This document shows, piece by piece, positions 53,228-63,479 of a stretch of DNA of 64,000 nt; the first letter of the stretch is position 1, and each line of letters starts with the position of its first letter. The translations under genes and the position numbers were made by a program. The notes under the pieces are model-generated. The model was not told the DNA's origin. It worked only from the letters and a program-made list of their open reading frames with translations, and made no database searches. The DNA comes from Closterium sp. Naga37s-1 (taxonomy: Eukaryota; Streptophyta; Zygnematophyceae; Desmidiales; Closteriaceae), in contig CANJKZ010001023.1 of assembly GCA_947471745.1 (NCBI GenBank), forward strand, positions 1,253,001 to 1,317,000, read 5' to 3'.

Positions 53228-54244
53228 GAAACACCTGAAGGAGCAGGACTTGGCGCGGGGAGGGGGTCTACCTGGTGAGGACCTGGGGCTAGAAAGATCG
53301 GCGGGGGGGGGGGCGAGGGGCAGTGCGGTAGGGAAAGAGACGGTAAAAGGGGACGGACTCATCAAAGGTGACGTCCTGAGACAGAAAGACACGGCGCGAG
53401 GCGGGGTCGTGAAACTGCCAGCCAGGCGCGTCAGGGACAAAGCCAAGGAAGACGCAGGGAATGGCGCGAGCAAAGAGCTTGTCCGCGGTGGTATCGCGGA
53501 AAAAGGCACGAGCACCCCAGACCCGGAAACGCGACGCATCGCCAACCTTCCCCGTCCACAGCAGTGTGGGCGAGGTCTCCGGCAAGGAGACACGGGGCCA
53601 GAGGTTGAGCTGATGCGCGGCGTACCGGACCGCAAACGGCCACAGAAAGTGGGGGGGCAGCCGCATGGATCATGGAGGTACGAGCGACCTCCATGACTAA
53701 GCCAATGCGGCGCTCAGCAACCCCATTCTGCTGCGGAGAGACCGTAAGCGTGAACGTCTGGCGGATGCCGTGCTCCGCACAGAAGGCTGCCAAGAGGTCT
53801 GAGGAGAACTCACCACCCTTGTCAGAGTGCAGATGCAGGACAGGAAAGTCCGAGTGGAACCGCTCGCGGAGCTGGAGACGAACAGCGCGGATCCAGGGGA
53901 TCAAAACATCAGGGACCTCTCCCTTGCGCTGCAAGGGGAAGACCGTGGTGTAACGCGTGTAGTCGTCGACCACCAGCAGGAAGTACCGCTCGTGGCCCTG
54001 TCCACGGACGCGGGCTGGGCCCCACACGTCCAGATGGAGAGTCTGCAGTGGAGCCTCTGTGGGAGGGAACGAGGAGGAGTGAGGAGCGGCGCGCTGACAC
54101 AAGGAATGCAGGGCGGCGCGAGGGAGGGAGGGCAGGGATTGACCTGGGAAGGCCAGAGACCAGGAAGCGAGAGTGCATGCTACGAAGGCGAGGCAGGGAG
54201 GGGTGACCAAGGCGGTGGTGCCACAGGAGAGTGTCGCGCGACAG
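53228..54244 (-). pseudogene. pol: Copia D integrase, frameshifted
   Basis: Pieces lie in two or three frames. A pre-integrase remnant comes first, then LHLDVWGPARVRGQGHERYF, LLVVDDYTRYTTVFPL and HSDKGGEFSSDLLAAF, then NGVAERRIGLVMEVARTSM (53680-54070). After a further shift near 53640, DASRFRVWGARAFFRDT and WQFHDPASRRVFLSQD follow (53289-53600). The D,D,E catalytic residues are present but not in one frame. Confidence 0.9.
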
Positions 54245-56113
54245 TCAGCGACTCACACTGGGAGCTACCTGAGCAGACGCGTACAGCTGGGGAGACAAAG
54301 GGGTGGAGCGCGACGCAGTGGTGAGGGTGTACAGACTGGACCCAGGCGCACGTGTGAACGTGGCCAGGTGACGGCTGGTCCGGGAGCACGTGCAGATCGC
54401 CACACGCTGTCCTCCAGGAGTAAAGGTGTCAACCCAGTGATCCTGAAGGACGGCGTTGCTCACCAAGTTCGTAGAGAACGAGGGGAGGTGGAGACCAGAC
54501 AGCTCACCAGACGGGACCGCCGGACACGGAAGCACAGTGGAAGACCGTGCAAGCACTGGGCCCCCAGAGGGGTCAGCCAGTGAGACAGGAACAGGTGCAG
54601 GGAGGGAGTGACTATGGTGCTGTCGCGAAAGAAACAGCGGGAAAGCACCAGAGTCAAGTGTGAAGGTGTGCAAGACCTGTGCGGACGCAATACCAGGGGG
54701 AACAGACTCACAAGCACCTAGTGCCACAGGCGCTATACCTGGGGCTATACCGGGGTTAGGCGGCACACACAAGTAGCAGTCACCCTCAGCACTAATAGTC
54801 AATGCATACATGGCATCAAGAATAGTCTCATAGTCAAGATCAAAGATAGGTACATCACGCCTAATCAGGTCTGCCCAATTGGGGAACTCAGTAGCATCAG
54901 GAAACTTGACGCACCAGGCGTCGCTAAGCCGAGCGAAGCAGCGGTACTCAGTGTGAAACCCTGTGCACTGGCGACCAGTGCGGGGACCTGTGCGAATGAT
55001 ATAGGGGCAGCGACCAGAACCCCCAGACGCCCCACGCCCGGCATACCAGTGAAGAAGCTGCTGGGAAGTGGGGGTCTGGCGCTGACGCTGCTGCTGCTGC
55101 TGCTGCTGCTGTCCCTGGCCACCACCAGCCTCACCCAAGCCCCCACCACCGCCGCCACCACCACTCCCCCCTCCGCCACCCCCGCCGCTGCCACCGCCAC
55201 CGCTCCCGGCACCACCACCGCCCCCACCACTACCTCCACCCCCACGACCACCGCCACCACCTCCACCGCCCCCGCCGCCTCCACCACCGCCCCCTCCACC
55301 GCCACGTCCGCCACCCCTGCCACCCTTGCCTCCCTTGAAGCCGCTGCGCTTCCCACTCGGAGCGGAAGTAGCTGCGACCTTCTCAGCACCAAGGAGGTCG
55401 ACAGCAGCAGCTGCGGAGGCGTAGGAAGGGGTGAGAGGGGAGGGGGAGCACCCCCCAAAGAGGGGAGTGCGGGGAGTGCCACGAGCAGCACCTACAGCTA
55501 GAATGTTCTTCTCGGCTGCTAGGAGGTGCTTCTCGAGGTCGTTGACAGTGAGAGAATGGGGGTCAAGGGCGAGGAAGTGGTCCCTGACTGAGCGAAGAGT
55601 GTCAGGGAGGCGGGTGATGAGGAAGTAGAGAGTAAAGTACATCGGGGGGTGGTTCTCTGCGAGGAACTCGGCTGGAAGGGCGGCACGAAGGCGAGTGTCA
55701 CTAGCGCATAGGTGAGAGATGAGGTCCTCAGCGGTGGTAAACAAGGACAGGTCGGGGAACAGGTAGGGTAGCATAAGTCGACCGAGGGTTGCAGTGGCCG
55801 GGGAAGAGTAGCGGGCAACTACAGCGTCGTACAGCGCCTTGGCAGTCTTGTGCTGGCTAAAATGTGCGCGCTCTGTGATCGGAAGATGGTTGCGAATAGC
55901 GAGGCGCGCAGCAGCATCGTGGGTCTGCCACTGGGAGTGGTCTAGAGCAGGCGCAGTGTCAGCAGGAGCAACGGCAGTGCCAAACAGGTAATCGTACAGG
56001 GAAACACCGTCCTTGGCATCAGTCAGAAGGAACAGTTGCAGGTCGTCAAGCCAGGTGGTAAACTCTACTTGGCGACCGTCAGGATCGAACGCGAGCACGT
56101 TGAAAGTCGCCAT
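54245..56113 (-). pseudogene. gag: Copia D Gag and protease
   Basis: ATG at 56113 opens MATFNVLAFDPDGRQVEFTT, then WLDDLQLFLLTD, ALYDAVVARYSSPATATLGR and YFTLYFLITRLPDTLR. A Gly-rich tail (55090-55340) and a Cys/His segment follow. The protease core is FTLDSGAFPLFL near 54650, with the catalytic Asp kept. The frame ends at 54245 by a frameshift before the pre-integrase domain. Compared with B, the Gag part is unbroken, so D shows where B's two Gag breaks lie. Confidence 0.92.
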
Positions 56114-57140
56114 GCGTGCAGCGTAGGCAAGTCTAGTGCGCAGGCGGCAAGGCAAAAGGCAAGCAAGGAGAGACTGCGTGCAAGGCTGCAGTGGCGGCGC
56201 GCGGACTGCAGTGGCGGTGCACGGACTCCTAAGGCAGCACGGAGGGCAGCAGTGGGCCGCGCGTGGGCCTCTAAAGCGGCGCGCAGTGCAGCAGCGGGCC
56301 GCACACGGGCTCTTAAGGCGGGGCACGGTGCAGCAGTAGGCCGCGCGCTGGCTCCTAAGGCGGCGCACGGAGCAGTTGCGGGCTGCACACCGGAGGAGGC
56401 GACGCGCGGGGCCGGCTGCAGGCTGCGCAGGCGGCTGACGTGGCGCGCGGGGCCGAAAACGGGCTACGCGGGCGGCGGACGCGGCGCGCAGGGCCTAAGC
56501 GGGCTGCGCGCGGGCGGCTTACGCGGCGCGCGGGCCGGCGGCAGGCTGCGCGGGCGGCTGACGTGGCGCGCGGGGCCGAAAACGGGCCTAAACGGGCTGC
56601 GCGCGGGCTGCTTAAAACCAGGGTCTCAAGTAAGAGATTCTGCCATCAACTGCAAAACATTTGAGACTGAGTTACCTTGTTTTTCTAGGCGAGGCGGACT
56701 GGTTGGCTAGGGAAGTCGGCGTGCGACACTCCCCCACTTTTGCCTCAGCACCAATTGCAAAACAAATTTCAGGTACATGAGACTTTCGACAACTCTTGAC
56801 ATTTCACTGGCAATGTAGCTTCGGCTCCGAACCTGTTTCCATACCTAGAAGGTTTGGAACACAGCAAACGATTTTGTTCCCTTCGCATCCCTCGCTGCAC
56901 CCCTTTTCGTTTTTCCAACCTCGTCAACCAATGGGAAACGGGGGTTTCCCATCAACTGCAAAACAAATGATCTACGTGGGACCCTGGTTTTAAGTGGCGC
57001 GCGCGGGAAAAAAAAAGGGGCCGCGCGCGTGCAGCCAAGGCGCGCGCGGGCAGCAGGCAAGGCAGGCAGGCAAGTGAGGTAACGTGGTAACGGGTGGGCC
57101 CTAATCATAGGTCCTAAAGACCTCTAGGCTCTAGATACCA
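56114..57140 (-). repeat. Leader and primer-binding site of element D
   Basis: 56130-56620 is GC-rich with repeating GCGGGCTGCGCGCGG- and GGCGCGCGGGGCCG-type units on the plus strand. The PBS lies at 57128-57140. A duplicated ATCAACTGCAAAACA segment occurs near 56645 and 56950. Confidence 0.75.
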
Positions 57141-57279
57141 TCTTAGAATCTAGGCATCAATGATGTTGACTATCGAGAGAATTGGTACAAGGAGGAAACC
57201 CTAAGGGGTTATACCCCACAGTATCTACCCCACTACAGCCTACCCACAAATATAACATACCGTATGCATATCTCTGACA
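57141..57279 (-). repeat. 5' LTR of element D
   Basis: A 139-bp copy of the 3' LTR. It begins TGTCAGAGATATGC on the minus strand and ends CTAGATTCTAAGA directly at the PBS. Confidence 0.92.
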
Positions 57280-57341
57280 GGAGGCTCGGCACCCTTTTTA
57301 CGGGCTGACCAGGCTGACGGAGGTAAACGAAACCTAACTGT

Positions 57342-57378
57342 CGGGATCAGGAAGGCGAGACCCACCTTCCTGATCCCG
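57342..57378. other. Perfect 14-bp hairpin
   Basis: CGGGATCAGGAAGG and its exact complement are separated by 9 nt. It lies in the gap between element D and the phytocyanin-like exon. No element boundary or U tract is obvious, and its function is unknown. Confidence 0.8.
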
Positions 57379-57610
57379 TCGTTATCCCATGGTTTTTGCT
57401 TGATTGGTGCTGGCGAACATCCCCATGGTCCCGCTGCTGGCGGAGAAACCGCCCTGTAAGCTCACTCACCACGACAATGTTCAACTGACACACGGATACC
57501 GTACATAAATCTTCCCGTTTAACATATAATACAAACTTGACAGGTACAACCATATTTTCCCAGCCATAGCTGCAGAGCCTGTACACTCCGATTGTAAAAC
57601 ACAGTTATTG

Positions 57611-57831
57611 CTATCCAACAGTGAATGACGCCTTGATTCCGTCACTGCAGTCATTATTGGCTTTGCTGCTGAAATAAATAGTATTGCCGTAGTCTTTGCC
57701 GACCACCTTGTAGATGTACATTCCGTAGTTACGACTGCGCGCGAGCGTCTTGGCGTTCAGGAACGTGCATGCAGTGTAATCTGCCACGTCAACCTTGTGT
57801 ACAGAGTGTACCTCGCCCGACCACTGGAACA
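57611..57831 (-). CDS. Phytocyanin/ENODL-like exon, second copy
   Basis: Minus-strand exon from the acceptor (CCGCAG before 57831) to TAG at 57613-57611. It encodes FQWSGEVHSVHKVDVADYTA, then IYKVVGKDYGNTIYFSSKAN and DCSDGIKASFTVG. Most residues match the exon at 522-745, with the same acceptor phase, the same loss of copper ligands and the same retained disulphide cysteines. The 5' exon was not found in the 400 bp upstream. Together with the neighbouring minisatellite it forms an inverted duplicate of the window's left end. Either copy could be the functional gene, or both may be partial. Confidence 0.7.
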
Positions 57832-58227
57832 CTGCGGGTAAGGAGGCGGAAGAAATCCAGGGGCATCGGAATGGGAATAATGAAAGATATATACACCTCA
57901 ATTGCACTAAATTACATTCTGCATCTAGCGCAAGTCACCAACTGGGGTTGGTGCGGTGGGAGGTATGCTAGGGACAGAGGAAATGGAAGGGAGTTATCGA
58001 TGCAATTATTGGACTACAAGCTACACTGCATTCTCTAGAAAAGAATGAACGAGGGGCGAGCAGGATTATTGCGGGCAGAAAGGGAAAGGTATGCATGTGA
58101 CATATGTATCATATTTCAGAGGGAAAAAGAGTATCATCAACCATATATACCTTGGTGATATATAGGGGCAGAGAGTGAATTCCATTACCCGTGAACCTCG
58201 TGGTGTTACACTCTACAATGCAGCATC
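57832..58227. other. Region upstream of the second phytocyanin exon
   Basis: Probably intron or 5' sequence of the minus-strand gene. No further exon could be supported. Confidence 0.45.
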
Positions 58228-58386
58228 TTTGTTGCACCCCACTCTGCACCATCTGTACTGCACCCCACTCTGCACCATCTGAACCGCACCCCACCCTGCA
58301 CCATCTGTACCGCACCCCACTCTGCACCATCTGAACCGGACCCCACCCTGCACCATCTGAACCGCACCCCACCCTGCACCATCTGT
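58228..58386. repeat. 26-bp minisatellite
   Basis: Six copies of GCACCCCACTCTGCACCATC plus TGNACC. Confidence 0.94.
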
Positions 58387-58475
58387 GGTGAGCCTCAGCC
58401 CTTAATCCTCAAAACCCAGCCCTCGAAGTCGCAAGGACCAGAACTGCTCTGGAAGCACGGGCTGTGCTGTGTGGT

Positions 58476-59726
58476 GCTTCCACAGCAGGCCCGTGCTTCC
58501 ACAGCAGGCCCGTGCTTCCACAGCAGGCCCGTGCTTCCACAGCAGGCCCGTGCTTCCACAGCAGGCCCGTGCTTCCACAGCAGGCCCGTGCTTCCACAGC
58601 AGGCCCGTGCTTCCACAGCAGGCCCGTGCTTCCACAGCAGGCCCGTGCTTCCACAGCAGGCCCGTGCTTCCACAGCAGGCCCGTGCTTCCACAGCAGGCC
58701 CGTGCTTCCACAGCAGGCCCGTGCTTCCACAGCAGGCCCGTGCTTCCACAGCAGGCCCGTGCTTCCACAGCAGGCCCGTGCTTCCACAGCAGGCCCGTGC
58801 TTCCACAGCAAGCCCGTGCTTCCACAGCAGGCCCGTGCTTCCACAGCAGGCCCGTGCTTCCACAGCAGGCCCGTGCTTCCACAGCAGGCCCGTGCTTCCA
58901 CAGCAGGCCCGTGCTTCCACAGCAGGCCCGTGCTTCCACAGCAGGCCCGTGCTTCCACAGCAGGCCCGTGCTTCCACAGCAGGCCCGTGCTTCCACAGCA
59001 GGCCCGTGCTTCCACAGCAAGGCCCGTGCTTCCACAGCAGGCCCGTGCTTCCACAGCAGGCCCGTGCTTCCACAGCAGGCCCGTGCTTCCACAGCAGGCC
59101 CGTGCTTCCACAGCAGGCCCGTGCTTCCACAGCAGGCCCGTGCTTCCACAGCAGGCCCGTGCTTCCACAGCAGGCCCGTGCTTCCACAGCAGGCCCGTGC
59201 TTCCACAGCAGGCCCGTGCTTCCACAGCAGGCCCGTGCTTCCACAGCAGGCCCGTGCTTCCACAGCAGGCCCGTGCTTCCACAGCAGGCCCGTGCTTCCA
59301 CAGCAGGCCCGTGCTTCCACAGCAGGCCCGTGCTTCCACAGCAGGCCCGTGCTTCCACAGCAGGCCCGTGCTTCCACAGCAGGCCCGTGCTTCCACAGCA
59401 GGCCCGTGCTTCCACAGCAGGCCCGTGCTTCCACAGCAGGCCCGTGCTTCCACAGCAGGCCCGTGCTTCCACAGCAGGCCCGTGCTTCCACAGCAGGCCC
59501 GTGCTTCCACAGCAGGCCCGTGCTTCCACAGCAGGCCCGTGCTTCCACAGCAAGCCCGTGCTTCCACAGCAGGCCCGTGCTTCCACAGCAGGCCCGTGCT
59601 TCCACAGCAGGCCCGTGCTTCCACAGCAGGCCCGTGCTTCCACAGCAGGCCCGTGCTTCCACAGCAGGCCCGTGCTTCCACAGCAGGCCCGTGCTTCCAC
59701 AGCAGGCCCGTGCTTCCACAGCAGGC
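58476..59726. repeat. 19-bp minisatellite, array 2 (about 66 copies)
   Basis: GCTTCCACAGCAGGCCCGT repeated almost without change. There is one single-base insertion near 59018 and two G-to-A variants (AAGCCC). Very high homogeneity implies recent expansion. Because three units equal 19 codons and the unit lacks stops in several frames, long frames are open on both strands, but they are not genes. Confidence 0.98.
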
Positions 59727-59853
59727 ATGGGGTGCCAGGGCACTGGCCCGGTGTGTTCCAGCGCAAAACGAAACTTCGCGGTTTTTTTTTTTTTGGGTGG
59801 CTTCTGGGCCGACTTCGGCCGGATCAAAGACCCGGAATGCTGGGTCACCCAAA

Positions 59854-60013
59854 CAGGCTTGGGTTACCAGAACAGGCTTGGGTTACCAGAACAGGCTTGG
59901 GTTACCAGAACAGGCTTGGGTTACTAGAACAGGCTTGGGCTACCAGAACAGGCTTGGGTTACTAGAACATAGAACAGGCTTGGGTTACCAGAACAGGCCC
60001 CAGTAACCAGAAA
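59854..60013. repeat. 19-bp minisatellite, array 3
   Basis: About eight copies of CAGGCTTGGGTTACCAGAA with small indels. Unit length and the CAGGC...CCA skeleton match array 2, from which it is separated by 127 bp. Confidence 0.93.
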
Positions 60014-60565
60014 AAGTTCACACCTGCATCACCAGTGTGCAAGGTGAATCACAGCAGAAGCACACAGTCCGGTGCAGGTGACGTTATTCACTCGTGAACA
60101 CCTACCAGGGCACTGTGTGGAGAAATTATGCCCTTTCAGTTCTTGCAAACAAATACCCTTCCTGCCGCCGTCACCGCCTCCCACCCTCTCGCAAACCACC
60201 ATTGTCACTCGTTGCAGCTGGGCGGTGGCAGCAGCAGCAGCACACCCAACACGCACAGGCGCGTACCTAGCAGGTCGCCAGGCAACAACTTGGGCGCCTT
60301 CCAGTCCTTCATTCCAAAGCCCCATGGAGACAGCCACCTGCCGTTGTTGCCCCCCACCCACACCATTTTCTGCACGCGGGGAGGGAAGGGGGCGGGGGTG
60401 AATTCTTGTGTCAACTCAAAAATAGCCCCACGAAGACAGCCACCGGCCGTTGTTACCCCCCACCCACACCATTTCCTGGACGCGGGGAGGGAGGAGGCGC
60501 GGGACGGAGATAGGAGGGAGGGCGGGATGGGGAAGGAAGGAAGGACGGAGGGGATAGGAGGGAGA

Positions 60566-60656
60566 GAGGGAGGGAGGGAGGGAGGGAGGGAGGGAGGGAG
60601 GGAGGGAGGGAGGGAGGGAGGGAGGGAGGGAGGGAGGGAGGGAGGGAGGGAGGGAG
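60566..60656. repeat. (GGGA)n microsatellite
   Basis: About 22 GGGA/GGAG tetramers. Confidence 0.96.
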
Positions 60657-61014
60657 GATGAAGAGGGAAGACAAGGGGTGTGAAGAAGAGAAGGGAAGCA
60701 GTACGAGCAGATCTCACTTATGAGATGAAGGGGAAGAGGGGAAGGGTGAGGGAGCGGAGCAGAAGGGGATGGGGAGGCAGTCCTACCTGCGCCTCGGCGC
60801 CGGCTGAGGAGGAACGCGCGGCGAATGGCGGTGACCGTTGACGATCGTCGTCGGCGGAGAGCACGCGCGCGGAGAGGCGGACACCGGCGGGCAGCCGACG
60901 ATGCGACGTCGGAGATTGCGGAGAGGAGAATCGGGAGGGAGTCGAGGGAGGGAGGGGAGGGGGGTAGTGGGGGAGAGGAAGGTGGGGGGCCCGGGGGTGA
61001 AGGGGTTGGGAGAG

Positions 61015-61017
<3 letters not shown>

Positions 61018-61071
<54 letters not shown>
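61018..61071. repeat. (GA)n microsatellite
   Basis: About 27 GA dinucleotides. Confidence 0.96.
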
Positions 61072-61074
<3 letters not shown>

Positions 61075-61460
61075 TGGTGAGGAGGGAAGAGAGGAAAGGA
61101 AGGGGGAGGAAGGGGGAGGGGGGGAAGAGGGTTGCGGGTGAGCAAAGTGGAAGACATGGAGAGGAAATGGGACGATCTGGGGGGGCGGCGGGAGGAGCCT
61201 TGCGAGTACAGGCGATGCGCGTGGTACGGTGTGTGGATGAATGTGCATGGAAAGCAAGCAGGCGCCAGCAATGGTACATGCTGAGTTCGAAAACGTTAGG
61301 GCTGAGTTGGAAGGCGGTAAGGCTGACTTCAAAAGCGGCGCGGCGAATTTCAGAGCGTGAGAAGGAGCAGGACGCGGTGGCGCCTCGCAAGGAAGAGCGC
61401 ATCGATAAATTAAAGACAGCGCGGGCTCGCCGATTGCACAAATGAGTGAAGGGCACGTAC

Positions 61461-61518
61461 CGACGAGGATAACGAGGGCGGCAAGGAGGAGCCGCAGATG
61501 ACTGGTTGCGCGCAACAT
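61461..61518 (-). CDS. Possible first exon with a signal-anchor peptide
   Basis: ATG at 61518 opens MLRATSHLRLLLAALVILVG, a basic start followed by a hydrophobic stretch typical of a secretory signal peptide or mitochondrial leader. It ends at a good donor (GTACGTG) in phase 1. A possible later exon end (donor GTAGGA) lies near 60787, but no acceptor or family could be fixed. No function is proposed. Confidence 0.35.
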
Positions 61519-61711
61519 GATTAGGAACGCCTGGATGGGTTTTTACTGGGCCGGGAGGGAACTTGTTCGGGAGGATTGGGAAGCTGTCGGACGAAGCGGA
61601 AAATGGTTAGAATTGCAGTGCTACTTCGTGGGCGGAACCAGAACCAGGAATATAGCGGGTTCTGTTGAGAAAAATGGGGCGCAGAATAAATTATGTCCTT
61701 GAAGGTAAAAT

Positions 61712-63237
61712 TTACCGGGAGCTAGAGGTTCGAGATAGAAAACTAATGTTTCTTGGGGGCAGAAGGTTGGGTTGTTGAGCTTGGTCGGTGGGCGGTGTGA
61801 AGGGATGATGTGGGAGGTTCTCGTTGGACATTGAAGAGGTGGGCAAAGCAGGCGCTGCTGCTGCTTGTGTGGGGCTGATAACGCTAAAGAGTTTTGTTGC
61901 GTCGTCTCTACCGCGCTCACAGACTTGCAGAATTTCGGCGAATTGCTCTGCACGTGGTGTTGGGTTGTCCGGACTCGGCGTCATGGGCACTGTAGGATGT
62001 TGCCCGTAGTTCAGGTAGAAGGGGGACTACTCCGTCGTCGCTGACGTGGCATTGTTGTACGCGAACTCGATCAGCGGCAGCTGCTGCTCCCAAGTCGTGG
62101 GGTCGTCGCACGTGGCACGAATCAACTGCTCCATCGTCTGATTCGTCCGCTCCGTTTGACCGTCGGTCTCGGGGTGGTACGATGAACTAAACTGTAGCCT
62201 AGTCCCGAACTGCTCCCAGAGATTTTTCCAGAACTTGCTGGTAAACTTCGTGTCCCTGTCGCTGATAATCGCTGCTGGTATCCCGTGCAGGCGAACAACG
62301 GCTGCGATGAACAGACGAGCGGTCTCCTCGGCTGAGATCGACTTTTTGCATGCAGCGAAGTGTGCCATCTTCGTCAACCTGTCAACGACGACCATCACCG
62401 CGTCGTTACCCCCAGGGTTCGAAGGTAACCCTGTGACGAAGTCCATGGTAACCTGCTGCCAGGCGCGCTCGGGCGGTGGTATCGGCTGCAATTGACCCGC
62501 CTTCCGCTTCCTCGAGCTTTTCATCACCTGACACGTGGGGCACGAGCCCACGTGCTGCTGCACGTCGGTCAACAGCTCCGGCCAGTAGTAATACCGCTGC
62601 AGTTGCTGTCGCGTTTTTTCTACCCCAAAATGTCCCGAGGTAATTCCGTCGTGTGCCTCCTGCAGTAGCAGCTCCCTCAGTAGTGAGTACGCGGGTACCC
62701 AGATGCGGTTGGTGCCTGTTTTTACGTAATAAACCCCTTTAGCTTCTGCCAGTTGCTGTGAATTTCCGGTCGTGAAAAATGGGTCGGTGCGGTATTCGTG
62801 GGTGAATAGGCCTGTCAAAAGTGGGTTGGTCTGGGCGAGTAGGATGGCGTGGAGTTGGGCGGTAGGGCGGGTGAGTGCGTCGGCGATGTTGGATGCGCCT
62901 TTCTTGTACGTAACCGTGTAGTGGAAGTTGGACTCGAGGTAGTCCAACCAGCGAATCTGTCGTGGATTGAGATTCGGTTGGGCGCGTAAGTACTGTAGTG
63001 ATCGGTGGTATGTCCGTACTGTCACGTCGGTGCCAGTCAGGTAACACCGCCAAACTTTGAATGCGTGCACGATCGCCAGCATTTCGCGGTCGTGTATCGG
63101 GTAGTTGCGTTCGGGCGGGTGCAGCTTGCGGGACTCGTACGCGATTGGCTGGAGGCCGTTCCCGAAATCCTGCAACAGTACTGCTCCCACAGCGATGTCA
63201 CTTGCGTCAGTAACGAGCTCGAACGGACGGTGTGGAT
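61712..63237 (-). mobile_element. Ty3/gypsy pol fragment (element E), cut by element F
   Basis: The minus-strand frame begins mid-RNase H (HRPFELVTDASDIAVGAVLL) at the junction with element F. It continues through IAYESRKLHPPERNYPIHDR, the integrase zinc-binding segment (GHFGVEKTRQQL, then CPTCQVMKSS), and the integrase core (MDFVTGLPSNPG, ISDRDTKFTS, SSYHPETDGQTERTNQTMEQ). An in-frame TAG at 62027-62029 interrupts it before SPFYLNYGQHPTVPMTP. The frame then decays by 61712. The RNase H-before-integrase order and the YGQHP motif identify Ty3/gypsy. No LTR of this element is visible. Confidence 0.93.
62030..63237 (-). pseudogene. pol: Gypsy E RNase H and integrase
   Basis: About 400 codons in one frame. 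RNase H-like Asp residues lie in VTDAS and IHDREMLAIV, the HHCC finger lies near 62560-62640, and the integrase catalytic Asp residues lie in MDF and SDRD. The 5' part (gag, protease, RT) is absent because element F starts at 63238. The downstream in-frame stop makes it non-functional. Confidence 0.92.
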
Positions 63238-63362
63238 TGTCAAACTCATATTATATAGCTTGTCTAGGCTATAGTGGGGTAGACACTATGGGGTACAGTT
63301 TCCTAGGGTTTCCTACTTGTACCCAACCTTGTGCTAGTTCATTCATTCCTCATTTCTTCACA
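63238..63362 (+). repeat. 5' LTR of element F
   Basis: 125 bp, TGTCAAAC...TTCACA, clearly related to the B LTR in length, order of motifs and flanking PBS. Confidence 0.92.
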
Positions 63363-63479
63363 TGGTATAGAGCAGGTTCCCTAGTGGGAACGCTTCCTTG
63401 GGCCCACCACTGAAACCTTTTTTTTCTGACCGGAGCGACAGTCGCTCCTGCCCGAGGCGCGCCTTGTGGGCCGCCCTTC

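Larger units (their letters stand above)
49786..57279 (-). mobile_element. Full-length but decayed Ty1/copia element D
   Basis: A 7,494-bp minus-strand element. LTRs are 49786-49919 and 57141-57279, and the target duplication GGAGG is exact at 49781-49785 and 57280-57284. It has a variant PBS (TGGTATCTAGAGC, 57128-57140), a 1-kb GC-rich leader, and gag-pol in copia order. It belongs to the same lineage as B, with very similar Gag, protease, integrase and RT. LTR divergence (several substitutions and a 5-bp indel), multiple frameshifts and a nonsense codon in RT show that it is older than B. Confidence 0.95.
60014..61460. other. Low-complexity region without a supported gene
   Basis: It contains a 100-bp direct duplication (about 60312-60395 and 60424-60505, sharing GACAGCCACC and CCCACCCACACCATTT). 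It also holds a (GGGA)n tract at 60566-60656 and a (GA)n tract at 61018-61071. Minus-strand frames look like exon-plus-intron composition of an unrecognised gene, perhaps continuing from 61518. Confidence 0.6.

Noticed and set aside
58395..60006. Very long open frames (450-510 codons) in five frames across the 19-bp array
   Set aside because: The repeat unit lacks stop codons and 19 is not a multiple of 3, so frames open on both strands with the same peptide permuted. There are no splice sites, no domain, and it is explained entirely by the minisatellite.
60416..61456. Minus-strand frame of about 346 codons with long Pro/Ser and Leu/Ser tracts
   Set aside because: Most of it is translation of (GGGA)n and (GA)n repeats. 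Only the short N-terminal signal-like exon at 61461-61518 was kept, with low confidence.
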